Assembly (NCBI GenBank): GCA_030867875.1
Contig: JAOWCC010000577.1
Span: forward strand, 157,968,344-158,032,343
Source of the DNA: Actinernus sp. WN-2022
Lineage: Eukaryota > Cnidaria > Anthozoa > Actiniaria > Actinernidae
Direction of reading: 5' to 3'
DNA length: 64,000 nucleotides
The notes beneath the pieces are model-generated. The model was not told the origin of the DNA. It did not search any database and saw only the letters and a program-made list of their open reading frames with translations. Positions 52,101 to 64,000 of this stretch are shown here, piece after piece. The position numbers and the translations under genes are program-made. The stretch's first letter is position 1. Each line of letters opens with the position of its first letter.

Positions 52101-55100
52101 AATTGCAAGAAGGTTTTTACATACTAGGCCCTTTAACCATTTTTCCTACTGGGCATAATGGACTCAATTGATTTTCCTCAAAATTCGTGCAAATTTAAAT
52201 TAGAAACAAAAAACATGTCTCCAATTACCCTATATCATTTTGACGTCACGGCTTGTTTATGAGGGGGACAGAATCGACTTGAACTAAATATGCTCTGCTG
52301 AGGAAAATTTAACTTCGAATTGTCTGGTTTCCAGATATCAGCTGTATCAATGTTTATCCCACAATATTTACCTTATTTGGTGGCTGTTACCGCTATTCTA
52401 CGTTCTACAAAATGCATTTGATAGCGATTTCCTTTGTGTTGTTGCTGTTTTGTCCCCCTCCCACGACCGTGATCCTTAGCGTTTAAACAATAGATTGTTT
52501 TGATTTGACGTCATAATGATATAGGTCAATTACTGGAATGCATTTTTCTCCAAAGATTGGAGTCTGATCGATCAATATTACAGTCCATGATTTTAAGCCA
52601 TCCATCCATTGAAATAATGTTGCATTTTCAGAATTCCAGCCTGTCTAGATTTGATGCAATATATTTTGGAGTTCCTTATGCCACCCTAAACTGCCCCAAT
52701 AAAAGCAGGGGGGAAAGGGTTAAGGTTCCATTATGAAAATACAAAGGTAGCACTGAAGGGGCACTGTCAACGCCAAAATGATAAACATTCTCCTGAGAAA
52801 AGACAAAATTAAGTACTCAGGAGAAATTTTGAGACAATTTCGATGAAGGATGGCAATTAGGATTCGATTGGATGAAAAATACTGATTTTAAGTAAAATTT
52901 AGAGCAACTTGAAATACAGTCGAAGCTCTCGTATTAGCGACTACGTAAAAGTGGTTGTAACTAGAGCTGGTCGCTTATGAGAATGAGCTCTCGTAACGTG
53001 CTAAAACAATAGATGGTGGTCGCTTACCAGAGCTTTTAGCTCTTTTGATGTAATTTAATACGTAATGTAATTTTATGTACGTTATGTAATTATACGGTTA
53101 TTGTTTATCACCGATATTGAAGAGGTTTGCGAATGTCCTGCTGTCATGACGCATCAACAGCAGAGATTAGAACTGAAACTTATCCTATTGACAGAGCGGT
53201 CGCTTATGAGAGCTTTTAATTACAGAGATTAAGTGACAATTCAAACAGGGTTTTATGATGGTGGTCATAATGAGAGTGGTCGCAAGGAGAGCTTCGACTG
53301 TAGGTTCACTGTAACCGAAATGAAGTTTCTATAATAAGCTTTTGTAATCAACTTTAATGTTTGCCATCTTCTACATTTTAAAAGCATATCAGGACATTCA
53401 CATGCTGCTAGCAGAGGTTCTTTTCTCTTTATACCCTCTCTCTGCTAACGAGGGAGAAAAGAACCTCTGCCACGATCTGTACGGTTCTTTAGATCTCGCC
53501 AGCTCCAAGTTTTTTTAGGTAAGTCACATGACAAACCGGTTTAATAACCAGTTTAAAAACCGGTTTTTCGAGTTTGACATCACACGCGAATGACTTGTTG
53601 ATACGACAGAGCGGAAAAACGGAGCGCATGCGCACTAGCCACTTTATTAAAAGTGAATCAAGATGGCCGCCGAGCGGGAGTGAATTGTAGCTCTTTTTCA
53701 GGGACCTCTCACAGCTGAAGAAATACCACGATTGCTTTATTACTTCACACCATGGACTGATATGCTTCAGTGACTTCTTCGAGCCCAAATAACAGATAAT
53801 CCAGTTCACAGGAAGAACGCTACAATTGCTTGGTCGACTCTGTTTTCAAGGAGAGCGAGTCATTTCGAACTGTTCATATGCGACTGGAAAAACGCCAAAA
53901 ATAAGAAAACTTGTGAATATATAAGGTTCATACTTCGATAGAGAACTAAGGAGGTGATGGTTTTCAACATATAAAATACCATATTCGAGATTTTCATACC
54001 ATTTTTCAAACGAAGCATTTGAAGTTACAGTAGTGACTAGACTGTCTACAGCAGTAGAAATCCTGGAACGACGATCATTACCAGACTGTAAGTAAATCTA
54101 CAGAGCTATTATCAGGAAATTATACAATATTTCACTTGATTTGGTTATTATGGTATTACATGTACATCGGCATTTTGACGAAATAGTTGACTGATTTAAC
54201 AATGTAAAGAAAACGAATTTTCATTTTGTTTTAAAATGAAGTGTTGTATAATAGTATATACATGTAAAAAAAACATTTTTTTATAATTGTTCTGTTTTCA
54301 GAAAGCCAACAATAAAACATAGTTGTAATCGAATGCCTTTGGCAAAGTAGTTTTGTGTTCATTTAATTTTGTTCATGTTAGAAGTCAGGGTTGACACTAA
54401 TTATGTTGTGTGGGATTTTTGTGTGGTTTTGTAAGAGGTGCATATCAAGAGAGTCTGCATGTGAACTTTAATTCTCACCCAAGCTTTGCATAAAAATGCT
54501 TTTATACACATTTTATGCAGATCAAGCAAAGAAGCAGTACCTCTGGTCTTGTTTATTTTCCTGTAAAATAGTAAAACTTATTATATTCCCAATTCACTTG
54601 GTGTTTGTTTGCTGTTTTGGAATATCTGGACCGAAATAGTAAAGGAGCACCTGCATGGTTATACAGATTACTTGTTGAGAAATACAGACTTCAAACACCA
54701 TAATTTATCTTTATCTCTATTCTTCCCAAACAAAAGCAAAGTCAGGCAAATATAGCAAACTATGAACACAAACATTTTTCATCTATAATAATAATAATTT
54801 AATTTGATATAGCGCTAGCTCCATTAATTGCCCAGAGCGCTTTACAATAGTAATAAAAATCTGCAGCTAAAACCTACTATAATACAAACTCTAAAAAAAA
54901 AAAACTACTATAATGAAACTAATAAACTACTAATCTACTTTCTCATTATTTGAGAGTAATTAAGTGTTTTAAACCTGTTTATTTTTAATGTAGAAAAAAA
55001 TGACATAGTTATCTGGTCCCATATATTAACAGCATTGGAAGGAACACATCTATTTTGAATTAAGACTCGAAAAATGTATGCTTTTCAGCACCATCACTTC

Positions 55101-58100
55101 TCTTCATCTTTATTCTCCACCAAAAACAAGAACACTTATGTATCTACATGTATGAAACATTAAAAATAAGTTATTTTCTTAAAATATGTAAAAACTATTT
55201 ATGAAATTTAGAAATAAATCATGTATGTGTTGGTGTTGTAACTCAAATTTTGAATGAGGAAGGGTAACACTGTAAGTGTTGATTGAAAGAATGTAATAGT
55301 TGATTCAGTTTAATATGTGGGTGTGATAATGTATTTGGGAAAGGAAAATCATGATGGCTATGGAGGTTAATGACATTAACAATCAGATACATGTGCAAAA
55401 CATGACATAAAATAACTAATTGACTAATGTTTATTAACAATACTAAGAATCTCTTCTCACGCGTACATTGCATGTTCATGTTAATTCAAATCACAAGGGT
55501 TTTTAATTTTTTAAAGTTAAATTTTTGACAAAATAATATTTAGTAGCTATCAAAATACTAATATTATAATAAATTACATATTTATGTATGTTGTATCTGA
55601 ACCTTAAATTCAGAAAGAGTTTACAATCAGAGCATCCCTGAGCTTTCGGTTATAGCAGACTTCCTAGCCATTTTAAAAGGGTCTGCCTAATACAGAATGC
55701 ACACTTGGCATTTTAAAACTTATGTTTAAAATTTTTGATTTTAAATGAACATGCACGATCATAAGCAGAGATTCTTAGCATCAATATCATTATAATAGAA
55801 CTATTATTAATTAATTATTTCTTTACTAATACACACCGATTGTTATTATTGTTGTTTTTATTATAAAATGGAAGCCATTGGAAACTAGAAACATGTTCTT
55901 CATTCCAACATACTTCCCCCTTATTGCTTTCCTTTCCCAAATTAATTGTGCTTATTATACAGACTGGACTATCTCATTCATTCACTGGGCACCTAACCCT
56001 TCCCCCTCCTTCCTCAATATTATCCAATAAAAAGCTGACCCTATTCCTGCCTTGATGATTCATTAGGTACTGCATTAGCAATTCAAACATATACACATGA
56101 TTCATCTCTGAAATAAGTTCACATAAAATAATATATACACTATAAGCACTTAACAAAGACACAATTCACAGTTAACCTTTAAAATCATTTCACATAATTC
56201 ATACAAATTTCATTTAAAAAATCAACTGAGTTAAGAACATGTTCACTTATTATTATTGGCATGTTTCTTAGATTAGCTCTTCACATAATTTCAGAAAATA
56301 ATCTTCACTTAATGTTCACACACTTCATAAAATAAGTATACTACAGGTGTACAGAAAATGGACACATACAGGAAATGGTCACTATAATTATCAGGGGTTT
56401 CAAAATAACCTGGCTACAGCCAGTGCTCCAGCACTAGCATGCATCTACATTGCACTTATATTAGCCTGAAATAGCTGTATATACATGTATAGCCAGCTAT
56501 ACACATACTATATTTGTATTTTAACATACATTTATTACTGAAGGCATATTCACATAGCTCTACTTTCAAAGTCCAAGCCAGCTACACTGAAAATTAATGA
56601 ACCTCTGCATTAATTATGCTAATAATGTAGTTTCTGTGTAACTTCAAAAAAAGGCTCATGAAAGAGGGAGCTACCAAGTTTTTCAAAGAAATTAACAATG
56701 AATATTATTATATGTAATTGCTTATGGATTCCTGTACAAATATTATGTATTAGTAACCATTAGGCAAATGAAAAAAAGAGAGATATGACATGTACATACA
56801 CACAGTTTCAACTGTTTTAAGGCTTAACTTTTGTGGAAAGTTATTGCATTCTGTGTTATGTCACCAGTTGGTTGGATATAAACTCAGCAAGATAGTAGAG
56901 AATTTTGCTGAATGTTAAAAACATTAAACCAAAAACATTTTAAAAATATTTGTAGTACTCCTTCCTCTGTTGTACCATGTTACAATTATAAACAGGTTTT
57001 AACAATTAACAGTCAAAGTGTACATGAAAAATGTAGATTTGTTCTCATACATGCATGTGCATGTAGTTTGCTATGGAGGCTATTTATATCTCTTTCAATT
57101 ATCCTACACATGTATTTGTCTCACTTTGCTTGTGCTTGGGGAGAATAGAGTGAAGATCAAGAGAAGTGATGGTACATGTACTTGAAGAGTCTCCATTTCT
57201 CAAGTAGTCTAACACAAGCAAACATGCTCCTTTGCAGTTTAGTCCAGATATTCAAAAACATCAAGTAAACACTGAGGGAGCTGGGAAGGGAAAGGTATAC
57301 AATTGCAGGCTTCCTTTTTCCTGGGAAAACAACAAGAAATACTGTTTCGTGTACATGTAAAGCAAACACAAAGTCCACATGCAGGCTCTTGATTTCATAC
57401 ACTAACCACCATCACCTCCCTTTATACAGAACCGCACAAAAGTCCCACACAACATAATTACTGTCAAACGCTTCTAACATGAACAAAACTAAATGAACAC
57501 AAAACTATTTTGCCAAAGGCATTCGATTACAACTATGTTTTATTGTTGGCTTTCTGAAAACAGAACAATTATAAAAAATGTTTTTACATGTATATACTAT
57601 TACAAATACAACACTTCATTTTAAAACAAAATGAAAATTCGTTTTCTTTACATTGGTAAATCAGTCAACTAATTCGTCAAAATGCCGATGTAATACCATA
57701 ATAACCAAATCAAGTGAAATATTGTATAATTTCCTGATAATAGCTCTGTAGATTTACTTACAGTCTTTGGTAATGATCGTCGTTCCAGGATTTCTACTGC
57801 TGTAGACAGTCTAGTCACTACTGTAACTTCAAATGCTTCGTTTGAAAAATGGTATGAAAATCTCGAATATGGTATTTTATATGTTGAAAACCATCACCTC
57901 CTTAGTTCTCTATCGAAGTATGAACCTTATATATTCACAAGTTTTCTTATTTTTGGCATTTTTCCAGTCGCATATGAACAGTTCGAAATGACTCGCTCTC
58001 CTTGAAAACAGAGTCGACCAAGCAATTGTAGCGTTCTTCCTGTGAACTGGATTATCTGTTATTTGGGCTCGAAGAAGTCACTGAAGCATATCAGTCCATG

Positions 58101-59395
58101 GTGTGAAGTAATAAAGCAATCGTGGTATTTCTTGAGCTGTGAGCGGTCCCTGAAAAAGAGCTACGATTCCCTCCCGCTCGGCGGCCATCTTGATTCACTT
58201 TTAACGAAGTGGCTAGTGCGCATGCGCTCCGTTTTTCCGCTCTGTCTGTTGATACTATTAAAACACTGCCCAGTCTAGAGTCTGCAGTTTCAAGATGGCA
58301 TCTGTTTTTGGAGTAAACATGAGCGTGAGCGACTTTGAAGTAGCAGTTAAAAGCAGCTGTGTCAAACTCGAGGAAAGCAACATCACCCTCGAAGAAGGAA
58401 ATTAATTTTATTTTTCCCACGCCTTCTCTTGCCGTTAACAATAGGAAATCTACAATGTTTACCGTCTCGTTTTTCTCAACCAATGGAAATCCAGATACAG
58501 TAGCGCATGCTCAACAGAAAACCGTTTGTATCGTGGCAGAGGTTCTTTTCTCCCTCGTTAGTGGAGAGAGGTTAAGAGAAAAGAACCTGCTAGCAGGGTT
58601 TTCACATGGTATTTCTCTTCTCTCTCCAGGTGTCATTTTTGTAGTTGTCTTTAAAATGAATGTCAAGGTTCAATTCAATTGACAGTGTCCGTTTAATAGT
58701 ATAGATACTAGATAAATTTGTAATTAAGTACAGTCGTGTAAATACTGGTTTTCCAAGGACAAGTGCAAAAATACAATTTACAATGATAATATATATGTTA
58801 CAAATTACTGAATATGAAGAGGTGAGCACAAGAAAGAGTTAAGTGGTGACTTTATCTTCTTTGTTTTGTAAGGGAGAATTGAGAACTTGATCTGTTGTCA
58901 CTTAACTCTTTCTTGCACTCACCCCTTCATACATGTATGTTAAATAGAGTTTCTTTTCCATAACCTTTTCTCATTTTTGTGGGTTTTGCAGGTGTACCAA
59001 TCTGTTCTAGTTATTGTAATGCCTGGTTTGATGCTTGCAAAAGTGATCACATCTGTGTTGACGATGTCCTTACTGGCTTCGATTTTTCTGCCCATGGTGC
59101 TAATAGTTGTCCAGCTAACAGCTCATGCACCACCTATGCTGACAGGTTCAAGAATGGGGCAGGTCTGTGCAACAAAATGTGGAACACCTCATATGTATTC
59201 ACGGTTGAAAATGCTGACAAATCTAACTGCATGGTGATGACTTTCAATGGAACAAACCCTAATTCCAGAGTGCCAAAGCCAACACCCAAACCAACAGCAC
59301 CTGGGCCAACAGCCGGTACAAAGGGTAACCATGCAGCATGTGCAATGGTTTTGCCAGCCCTGATGGTAGCCTTATACATGTATGTCCTTGCTTAG
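49168..59395 (+). CDS. Folate-receptor-family GPI-anchored protein, copy 2 (3 exons, 260 aa)
   Basis: Exons 49168-49476, 51409-51478 and 58992-59395. Identical to copy 1 except that exon 3 has lost one 15 bp unit (ACAGCACCTGGGCCA), shortening the P/T-rich stem by five residues (one APGPT repeat). Signal peptide, CC motif, exon phases and hydrophobic tail are intact, so both copies look able to make protein. Confidence 0.9.
49938..50333. mobile_element. MITE with ~125 bp inverted arms, intron 1 (copy 2)
   Basis: Same element as 24775-25170 at +25163. Confidence 0.82.
50556..51378 (+). pseudogene. Non-LTR retrotransposon relic, internally deleted (copy 2)
   Basis: Identical to 25393-26215 at +25163, with the same in-frame loss of the RT domain. 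Confidence 0.85.
51552..52132. mobile_element. TTAA-flanked MITE, intron 2 (copy 2)
   Basis: Same element as 26389-26969 at +25163. Confidence 0.82.
52137..52719. mobile_element. Second TTAA-bounded inverted-repeat element (copy 2)
   Basis: Same as 26974-27556 at +25163. Confidence 0.6.
52917..53300. mobile_element. Tc1/mariner-type MITE (copy 2)
   Basis: Same as 27754-28137 at +25163, with TA on both sides. Confidence 0.85.
53405..58596. mobile_element. 5.2 kb element with ~1 kb inverted arms (copy 2)
   Basis: Same element as 28242-33433 at +25163, inside intron 2 of the second folate-receptor-like gene. Confidence 0.8.
58815..58929. mobile_element. Palindromic MITE (hairpin), duplicate
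   Basis: Same as 33652-33766 at +25163. Confidence 0.8.
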
Positions 59396-60272
59396 GGCTA
59401 GAGGATTTTTAACTTTGGTGGTAGTAATTAAGATAAATCTGTATTCAATATAGCTATCCCACTTTACATGTAGACTAGTAATATCTGAAAGATAGGTGAA
59501 TGCTCGGACCAAAAGAGGCGGGCTGTCGGACATTGGGGGAAGGAATGGCAAACTTTTATTCACACGATATTATTTCTAAGGCTTTGCAGCAATTTTTGTT
59601 TGGTGACCCTTTCAAGGGCTTGTAAGAAACTTTTTCGTGTAGGATGTTTTTTTTTTATGGGAAGAGTATTGTGGGTGTACATTAACTAAGTTATATAGTT
59701 TGCATAGTAAGGTCAAGTTATGTTTTTCAACATGGTTGATTTTTGCACCTTGCGCTTGCTATGCAGACAAGAGTCTGTACTATTCAAAAACTGTTATATA
59801 AACGAATTGTCATTTTTACATAAAGTAGTATTACACACAATTTAGAAAAAAAACATTTATTAACCGATTATGTGGAAACCCGCCTTTAGGTATCTCTTAA
59901 TCTTTGTAGGGCTGTCGTTGGTGCTCTCTTGCCGTAAGGCATGTCTCTTTATATTTCTTGATAACATCAAGAAAAAGTTATAACCTGTAACGTATAGTGA
60001 AATGCCATCAAATGTTCCTTTGTTGGCTATATGAGTTTGTTTAATTGTTGACTGAAATTATCTTCTGGTTTGGTGCAATGATTCACTGGCGTAGATTGCA
60101 CTGCTGACAGTGGAGCAAGTTGCTGTCTTAAAATGTCTTAATTGATAAAATTATTAAACTTATAAACTGTAACGTATATAAACTGTAACGTATATAAACT
60201 CCAACGCATATTGAAATGTCATAAAATATTCCTTTGTTGACTATATGAGTGTTGCTTTCATAGGTGGTTTCT

Positions 60273-61261
60273 TCATTTGTTAACCGAAATTATCTTTGAG
60301 TTGGAGATGTTGTATGTCATATTTACAGCTTGTGATGTGAGTAGCGCCTCTTCTATGCAGGTTTCAGTCGATGTTGTACTCAAGTGCACATCATTTAGTT
60401 TTAATATGGCTCTCAATTCGGCATCAAATGTGGTGACATAGAACTTCTTGCCATCTTCTTTATTTTCGACATAAAGCCTACTGTACCACTTCTGGTTGGA
60501 TGCAGTAATTCTCTGGCGTAGGTCGCAGTGCTGGCAGTGGAGCAAGTTGCCACGTTGGGTAGCTTTTTTGGAACAAGAAGAGCAGCTGTTGTATTTGCTC
60601 AACGACTTTATCCCCAAGATGGTGAAGTCAGCTGTGTTTGAAGACATTGCTAGGGGGGATACCTTGATTTCGGCCAGCATCGAGAAGGGTGTAGCAGGTT
60701 GCATTTCAAAGCCATTGGGTGGGTTAGCTAGAAACATTTCGTTTGTTTCAGTGTCCTTCTTCAATTGCATGTTTGTAAACTGATATGTGTTGCCTTGATC
60801 TAAATCGTCAAAGTCGCCATAGAAATACGCAGTAATGGAATCCGTGTCATCAACCAATGTGGCCAACCTCTTCATCTTTGCCCCTGTTGTAAAAATTTGC
60901 TTGCGCGGCGCTCCTAGGTGATGTATGCAAGCTTTGAAGGAGACAAACTGGTAAATATGTAGTGTCTTTAGTTTCTCGATGGTTGACATTTGGGACGTTT
61001 CAAATGCTTGAAAAGATGGGTCTTCATTTGTGATATGTACTTGTGTGCCGTTATTGATAACAATATTGTCATACTGTGTATTGAAGTCATATCTCTGGAT
61101 CTTTATTGGGCTCTTGTTCGTGGCCGCTTGCCTTAAGGCATGTGCTTTTGTTGGCGAAAAGCATATAGCTTTTACGGATTTTGTTGCTGATGTTTGAATT
61201 TGGCAGGTTGAAAATTTTGGGCCTGCTGAGAATTCATGTATATAACCAAGTAATGGCTCAC
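60273..61261 (-). CDS. RPA1-like protein of a Helitron (copy 2)
   Basis: Same protein as 35125-36113. One nucleotide differs (t at 60969), silent in a Leu codon. Same acceptor context at 61261. Confidence 0.75.
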
Positions 61262-61540
61262 CTGAAAACAAAAATAGGAGAAAACATTTAATATTATGCC
61301 ATCAACTGAGTTGTACTGGAATTGTACTGGAATTATTCTGGAGTTGTACTGGAATGTTTTGGGTATCAACAAATGAGTACATTGTGTAACTTGTTTGAGA
61401 ATAGCAATACAAAGTATTCAGATATTAATTGTTTTTATTTATTATACCTAGATTCATTTATTATTCTTATGCTAGTAATATCCATAAAGCTATACAGATA
61501 AAAAGTAGAAACCAAGGAAGCCAAGTTTGCTGACATCAAT

Positions 61541-63292
61541 TTATTTGAAGCATAAGGGAATACCATTGTCTGGTAAACAGTTCAAGGCATTATTATCAAT
61601 AATCACATCCGAATAATGTGGATTATTTTGTATAAGCCAAAGCAAAGCATTGTACACATTCTGTTTCCTAACTTTAACATCTTTAAAAGTGTTGTCTTTG
61701 CCTTTGACTTTTACAATTATTACAGGAATATCCTTAGGATATCTAGGCAATCTGGTTGCAACTTCTTGTACATTCTGGGGTAAGTTTATACAATGGCCAG
61801 AATAACCTCTTTGACCACCTGGTTTTATATAAATTCGCATAATTGGCAGTGCGCGAGCAATCAACATTTCCTCAGTTTGAGTTAACCCTTGTAATTGTTG
61901 TGGAACCTGGCTAGGAATCATGAAATTGTCAGCAGAAAATGCTTTAGGGCTATGCTTATCTCTTTGACAGCGTGAGCAATTATAGGATTTAGTTGACTTT
62001 ATTGTTCCTTTTAAGGGCCATACTTCTTTGCAAATCACACATTGATTCATTGAGTATTTTAGAGAGTGGTGAAACGTTTCCATGTTTGATTTTGCCCAAG
62101 GCTGTTCATGCAATGGACCATCAATAGGAACATCAAATTTTTTTAAATAATTTTGTTGCTCATCACATTGAGAGTGACTCATTGGTGGATTTCCAATATT
62201 TCCATTGTTTACTGCTATACCAGAGACATTTTTTGGCTGCATTTCTTGTAATTTGGGGTTTTTCTTTGCACTAACTGGTAAGGAATCAATAGTTTCTTGA
62301 CAGTTCTCTAATTCAGGGTTTACAGTTCTACCCACTGGGATGGGATCATTAGTCTGTTCATTGCTCTCGATATTTTGTTTATGTTTTGTCATTTTTTTTA
62401 GCTTATATTGCTCTCGTCTCATTTCATTTCTCTTTGCTCTAGCTTCTGGGGTCTCACAAGACCTTTTCATTCTTGTGTATTCCCGCTGTTTAGCAAGTCT
62501 CTCTGCTCTGGCTTCATGTAATTCAGGGTTTATATTTGCACTAACTGGTAAGGAATCAATAGTTTCTTGACAGTCCTCTAATTCAGGGTTTACAGTTCTA
62601 CCCACTGGGATGGGATCATTAGTCTGTTCATTGCTCTGGATATTTTGTTTATGTTTTGTCATTTTGTTTAGCTTATATTGCTCTCGTCTCATTTCATTTC
62701 TCTTTGCTCTAGCTTCTGGGGTCTCACAAGACCTTTTCACTCTTGTGTATTCCCGCTGTTTAGCAAGTTTATCTGCTCTGGCTTCATGGGTGTCACACTG
62801 TTTTCTAGCTTTCTTATTATGGTTATTTCTTAAAAGTATCATTTCCCTAGCATCATTGCTTTCTAATAGCTTTCTTTTTAAATTTTGAAAATATAAATTT
62901 GTTCTTGGAAAACTGTTCTGATGTATAGCTGAGACATAATGTAACCCATTTATGTATCCTAAAAAAAAGACAGTTCTTTCCAAATTTGGAGTCACAAAAG
63001 AAGGAGTTATAACTTTTGCTGGTGAACCATCAACAGAGTCAGTTATGTGAATGAAACAATTCAATGCATTAGATACAGCTTGTATAATTAGATTATCACA
63101 CCATGTCTGTGGTTGAGACATTTCAGTAATGTAACTTTGCCAGCAGTCACCTGAGAAACTTTCAACATAGAGTTCTGGATGGTTAAGTAAATGATTAATA
63201 CCAGCCATCCGAATTTCATGATAGCTTTCTGGTTGCCCAAACATCTGATGTGAACAGGCTCTAAAAAAAACACGAGCCATCACCACCAACAT
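61541..63292 (-). CDS. Helitron OTU-DUF6570 ORF (copy 2, 583 aa), lacking Rep/helicase
   Basis: Starts at an ATG (63292). Residues 8-120 are an OTU cysteine-protease-like domain ([18 protein letters not shown] ... [11 protein letters not shown] with the conserved His). About 150-360 is a Lys/Arg/Glu-rich coiled segment made of two 90-residue tandem copies ([15 protein letters not shown] / [15 protein letters not shown]). About 420-580 is the DUF6570 region found just before the Rep domain of animal Helitrons: [64 protein letters not shown]. The ORF then stops (GIPLCFK), so the HUH nuclease and PIF1-like helicase are lost. The catalytic-Cys motif DGGDGSCFF is encoded just upstream in another frame (63261-63491). 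A relic of a Helentron-type element. Confidence 0.82.
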   Translation of the reverse strand: MLVVMARVFFRACSHQMFGQPESYHEIRMAGINHLLNHPELYVESFSGDCWQSYITEMSQPQTWCDNLIIQAVSNALNCFIHITDSVDGSPAKVITPSFVTPNLERTVFFLGYINGLHYVSAIHQNSFPRTNLYFQNLKRKLLESNDAREMILLRNNHNKKARKQCDTHEARADKLAKQREYTRVKRSCETPEARAKRNEMRREQYKLNKMTKHKQNIQSNEQTNDPIPVGRTVNPELEDCQETIDSLPVSANINPELHEARAERLAKQREYTRMKRSCETPEARAKRNEMRREQYKLKKMTKHKQNIESNEQTNDPIPVGRTVNPELENCQETIDSLPVSAKKNPKLQEMQPKNVSGIAVNNGNIGNPPMSHSQCDEQQNYLKKFDVPIDGPLHEQPWAKSNMETFHHSLKYSMNQCVICKEVWPLKGTIKSTKSYNCSRCQRDKHSPKAFSADNFMIPSQVPQQLQGLTQTEEMLIARALPIMRIYIKPGGQRGYSGHCINLPQNVQEVATRLPRYPKDIPVIIVKVKGKDNTFKDVKVRKQNVYNALLWLIQNNPHYSDVIIDNNALNCLPDNGIPLCFK

Positions 63293-63491
63293 CTAGTGGG
63301 AATAAACCAAGAGTTGCCAACTTTCGAACTAAAATATTCCATGGTGAAACACATATATTACTAGTATACATGCCTCCTTTTAATTCAATAAGTTTGGATG
63401 CTAAAGAATCCTTATTCAACTTAGGAAATGCAAATGCAGAGACATTTCTTCCATACAAAACTTGGCTAGAGTAGAGAATACCCGTCCACAA
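63261..63491 (-). pseudogene. OTU domain N-terminal piece in another frame (copy 2; copy 1 at 38112-38342)
   Basis: 76 codons with no ATG, ending [14 protein letters not shown] then TAG. This contains the D-G-x-C catalytic motif of OTU proteases. The protein would continue in the frame of 61541-63292 if one T of the T8 run before the stop were skipped (a +1 shift at TTT TAG). The first residues match no known domain; an upstream exon is possible. Confidence 0.7.
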
Positions 63492-63911
63492 TGAACTTGT
63501 ATATTTTCACTGCTACCGCAGTCCGTCAGATAAACACAGGAAGCCCAAAGTTGACCATAAGGCTTTGCGATCACTACGGGACTGCGGACTGCGGTAGCAC
63601 TTAAATATATAACTTTGTCGTTCTCAAAAGATTGTAGGATTCAAAGTTGACCATAAGGGGTTAGGGTAAGGTTAGGGTTAGGGTTAGGTTAGTTGACCAT
63701 AAGGCTTTGCGATCACTACGGGACTGCGGTAGCACTTAAATATATAACTTTGTCGTTCTCAAAAGATTGTAGGATTCAAAGTTAATTCAAATATACAATT
63801 CGTTCTCAAATGTTATAGGATTCATAGTTAACCATAAGGCTTTGAGATCACTGCGGGACTGCGGTACATTTAATTTTATTAAACTCCAAAAAATGGACGG
63901 GGATTCTCTAC
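63471..63911. repeat. Inverted-repeat-bounded minisatellite with TTAGGG tract (copy 2)
   Basis: Same as 38322-38762 at +25149. Confidence 0.6.
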
Positions 63912-64000
63912 TCGCTCCCAAAACTTTACCCTTCTCACTATACTTTCTTTGTAAATAAAAAGGCTTTAATTTTCTGTTCCAACAGAAATATTTGCTAAAA

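Larger units (their letters stand above)
46807..64000 (+). repeat. Duplicated block, copy 2 (17.2 kb)
   Basis: Second copy of 21644-38851 in the same orientation. Here the sequence continues leftward without a gap (46142-46806 completes the Crypton-like element that is cut in copy 1). The block is still matching at the last base of the window. Confidence 0.97.

Overview
This window is animal nuclear DNA. It has spliced genes with short exons and long AT-rich introns, tRNA-derived SINEs, many inverted-repeat DNA elements, and relics of LINE, DIRS-like, Helitron and Crypton-like elements. There is no operon structure. The repeat flavour (frequent acatgtacatgta palindromes, a SINE with a tRNA head, OTU-carrying Helitrons, a short TTAGGG-type tract) suggests a cnidarian, perhaps a stony coral. 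That assignment is inference; no species marker was seen.

Layout. 1-17562 (minus): most of ERCC3/XPB, the DNA helicase of TFIIH. I placed 20 consecutive in-phase exons covering 432 codons, from the N-terminal domain to helicase motif III and the R-E-D motif; the C-terminal half lies beyond the left edge and the first exon was not found. Its introns hold SINEs, MITEs and minisatellites. 18.8-20.3 kb: a broken DIRS-like tyrosine-recombinase retroelement. 21544-21643: an assembly gap of exactly 100 N.

21644-38851 and 46807-64000 are two direct copies of one ~17.2 kb block, offset by 25,149-25,163 bp. I saw only three differences between them: a 15 bp repeat-number change, a 1 bp indel and one silent substitution. 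Each copy carries (i) part of a Crypton-like recombinase ORF, (ii) a complete three-exon folate-receptor-family gene with signal peptide and probable GPI tail, its introns filled with a LINE relic, four small DNA elements and a 5.2 kb inverted-repeat element, and (iii) on the minus strand, a broken Helitron (Helentron-type) with an OTU plus DUF6570 ORF and an RPA-like ORF. The first copy starts exactly at the gap, so the contig may open inside a tandem array of ~25.15 kb units, or the repeat may be an assembly artefact.

38852-46806, present once here, holds three inverted-repeat elements nested inside one another (39765-44669), a ~118 bp tandem array (45044-45711) and the left end of a small inverted-repeat element around the Crypton-like ORF. 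The only genes likely to serve the host are ERCC3 (transcription and nucleotide excision repair) and the folate-receptor-like gene, a secreted or cell-surface protein; nothing suggests they work together.
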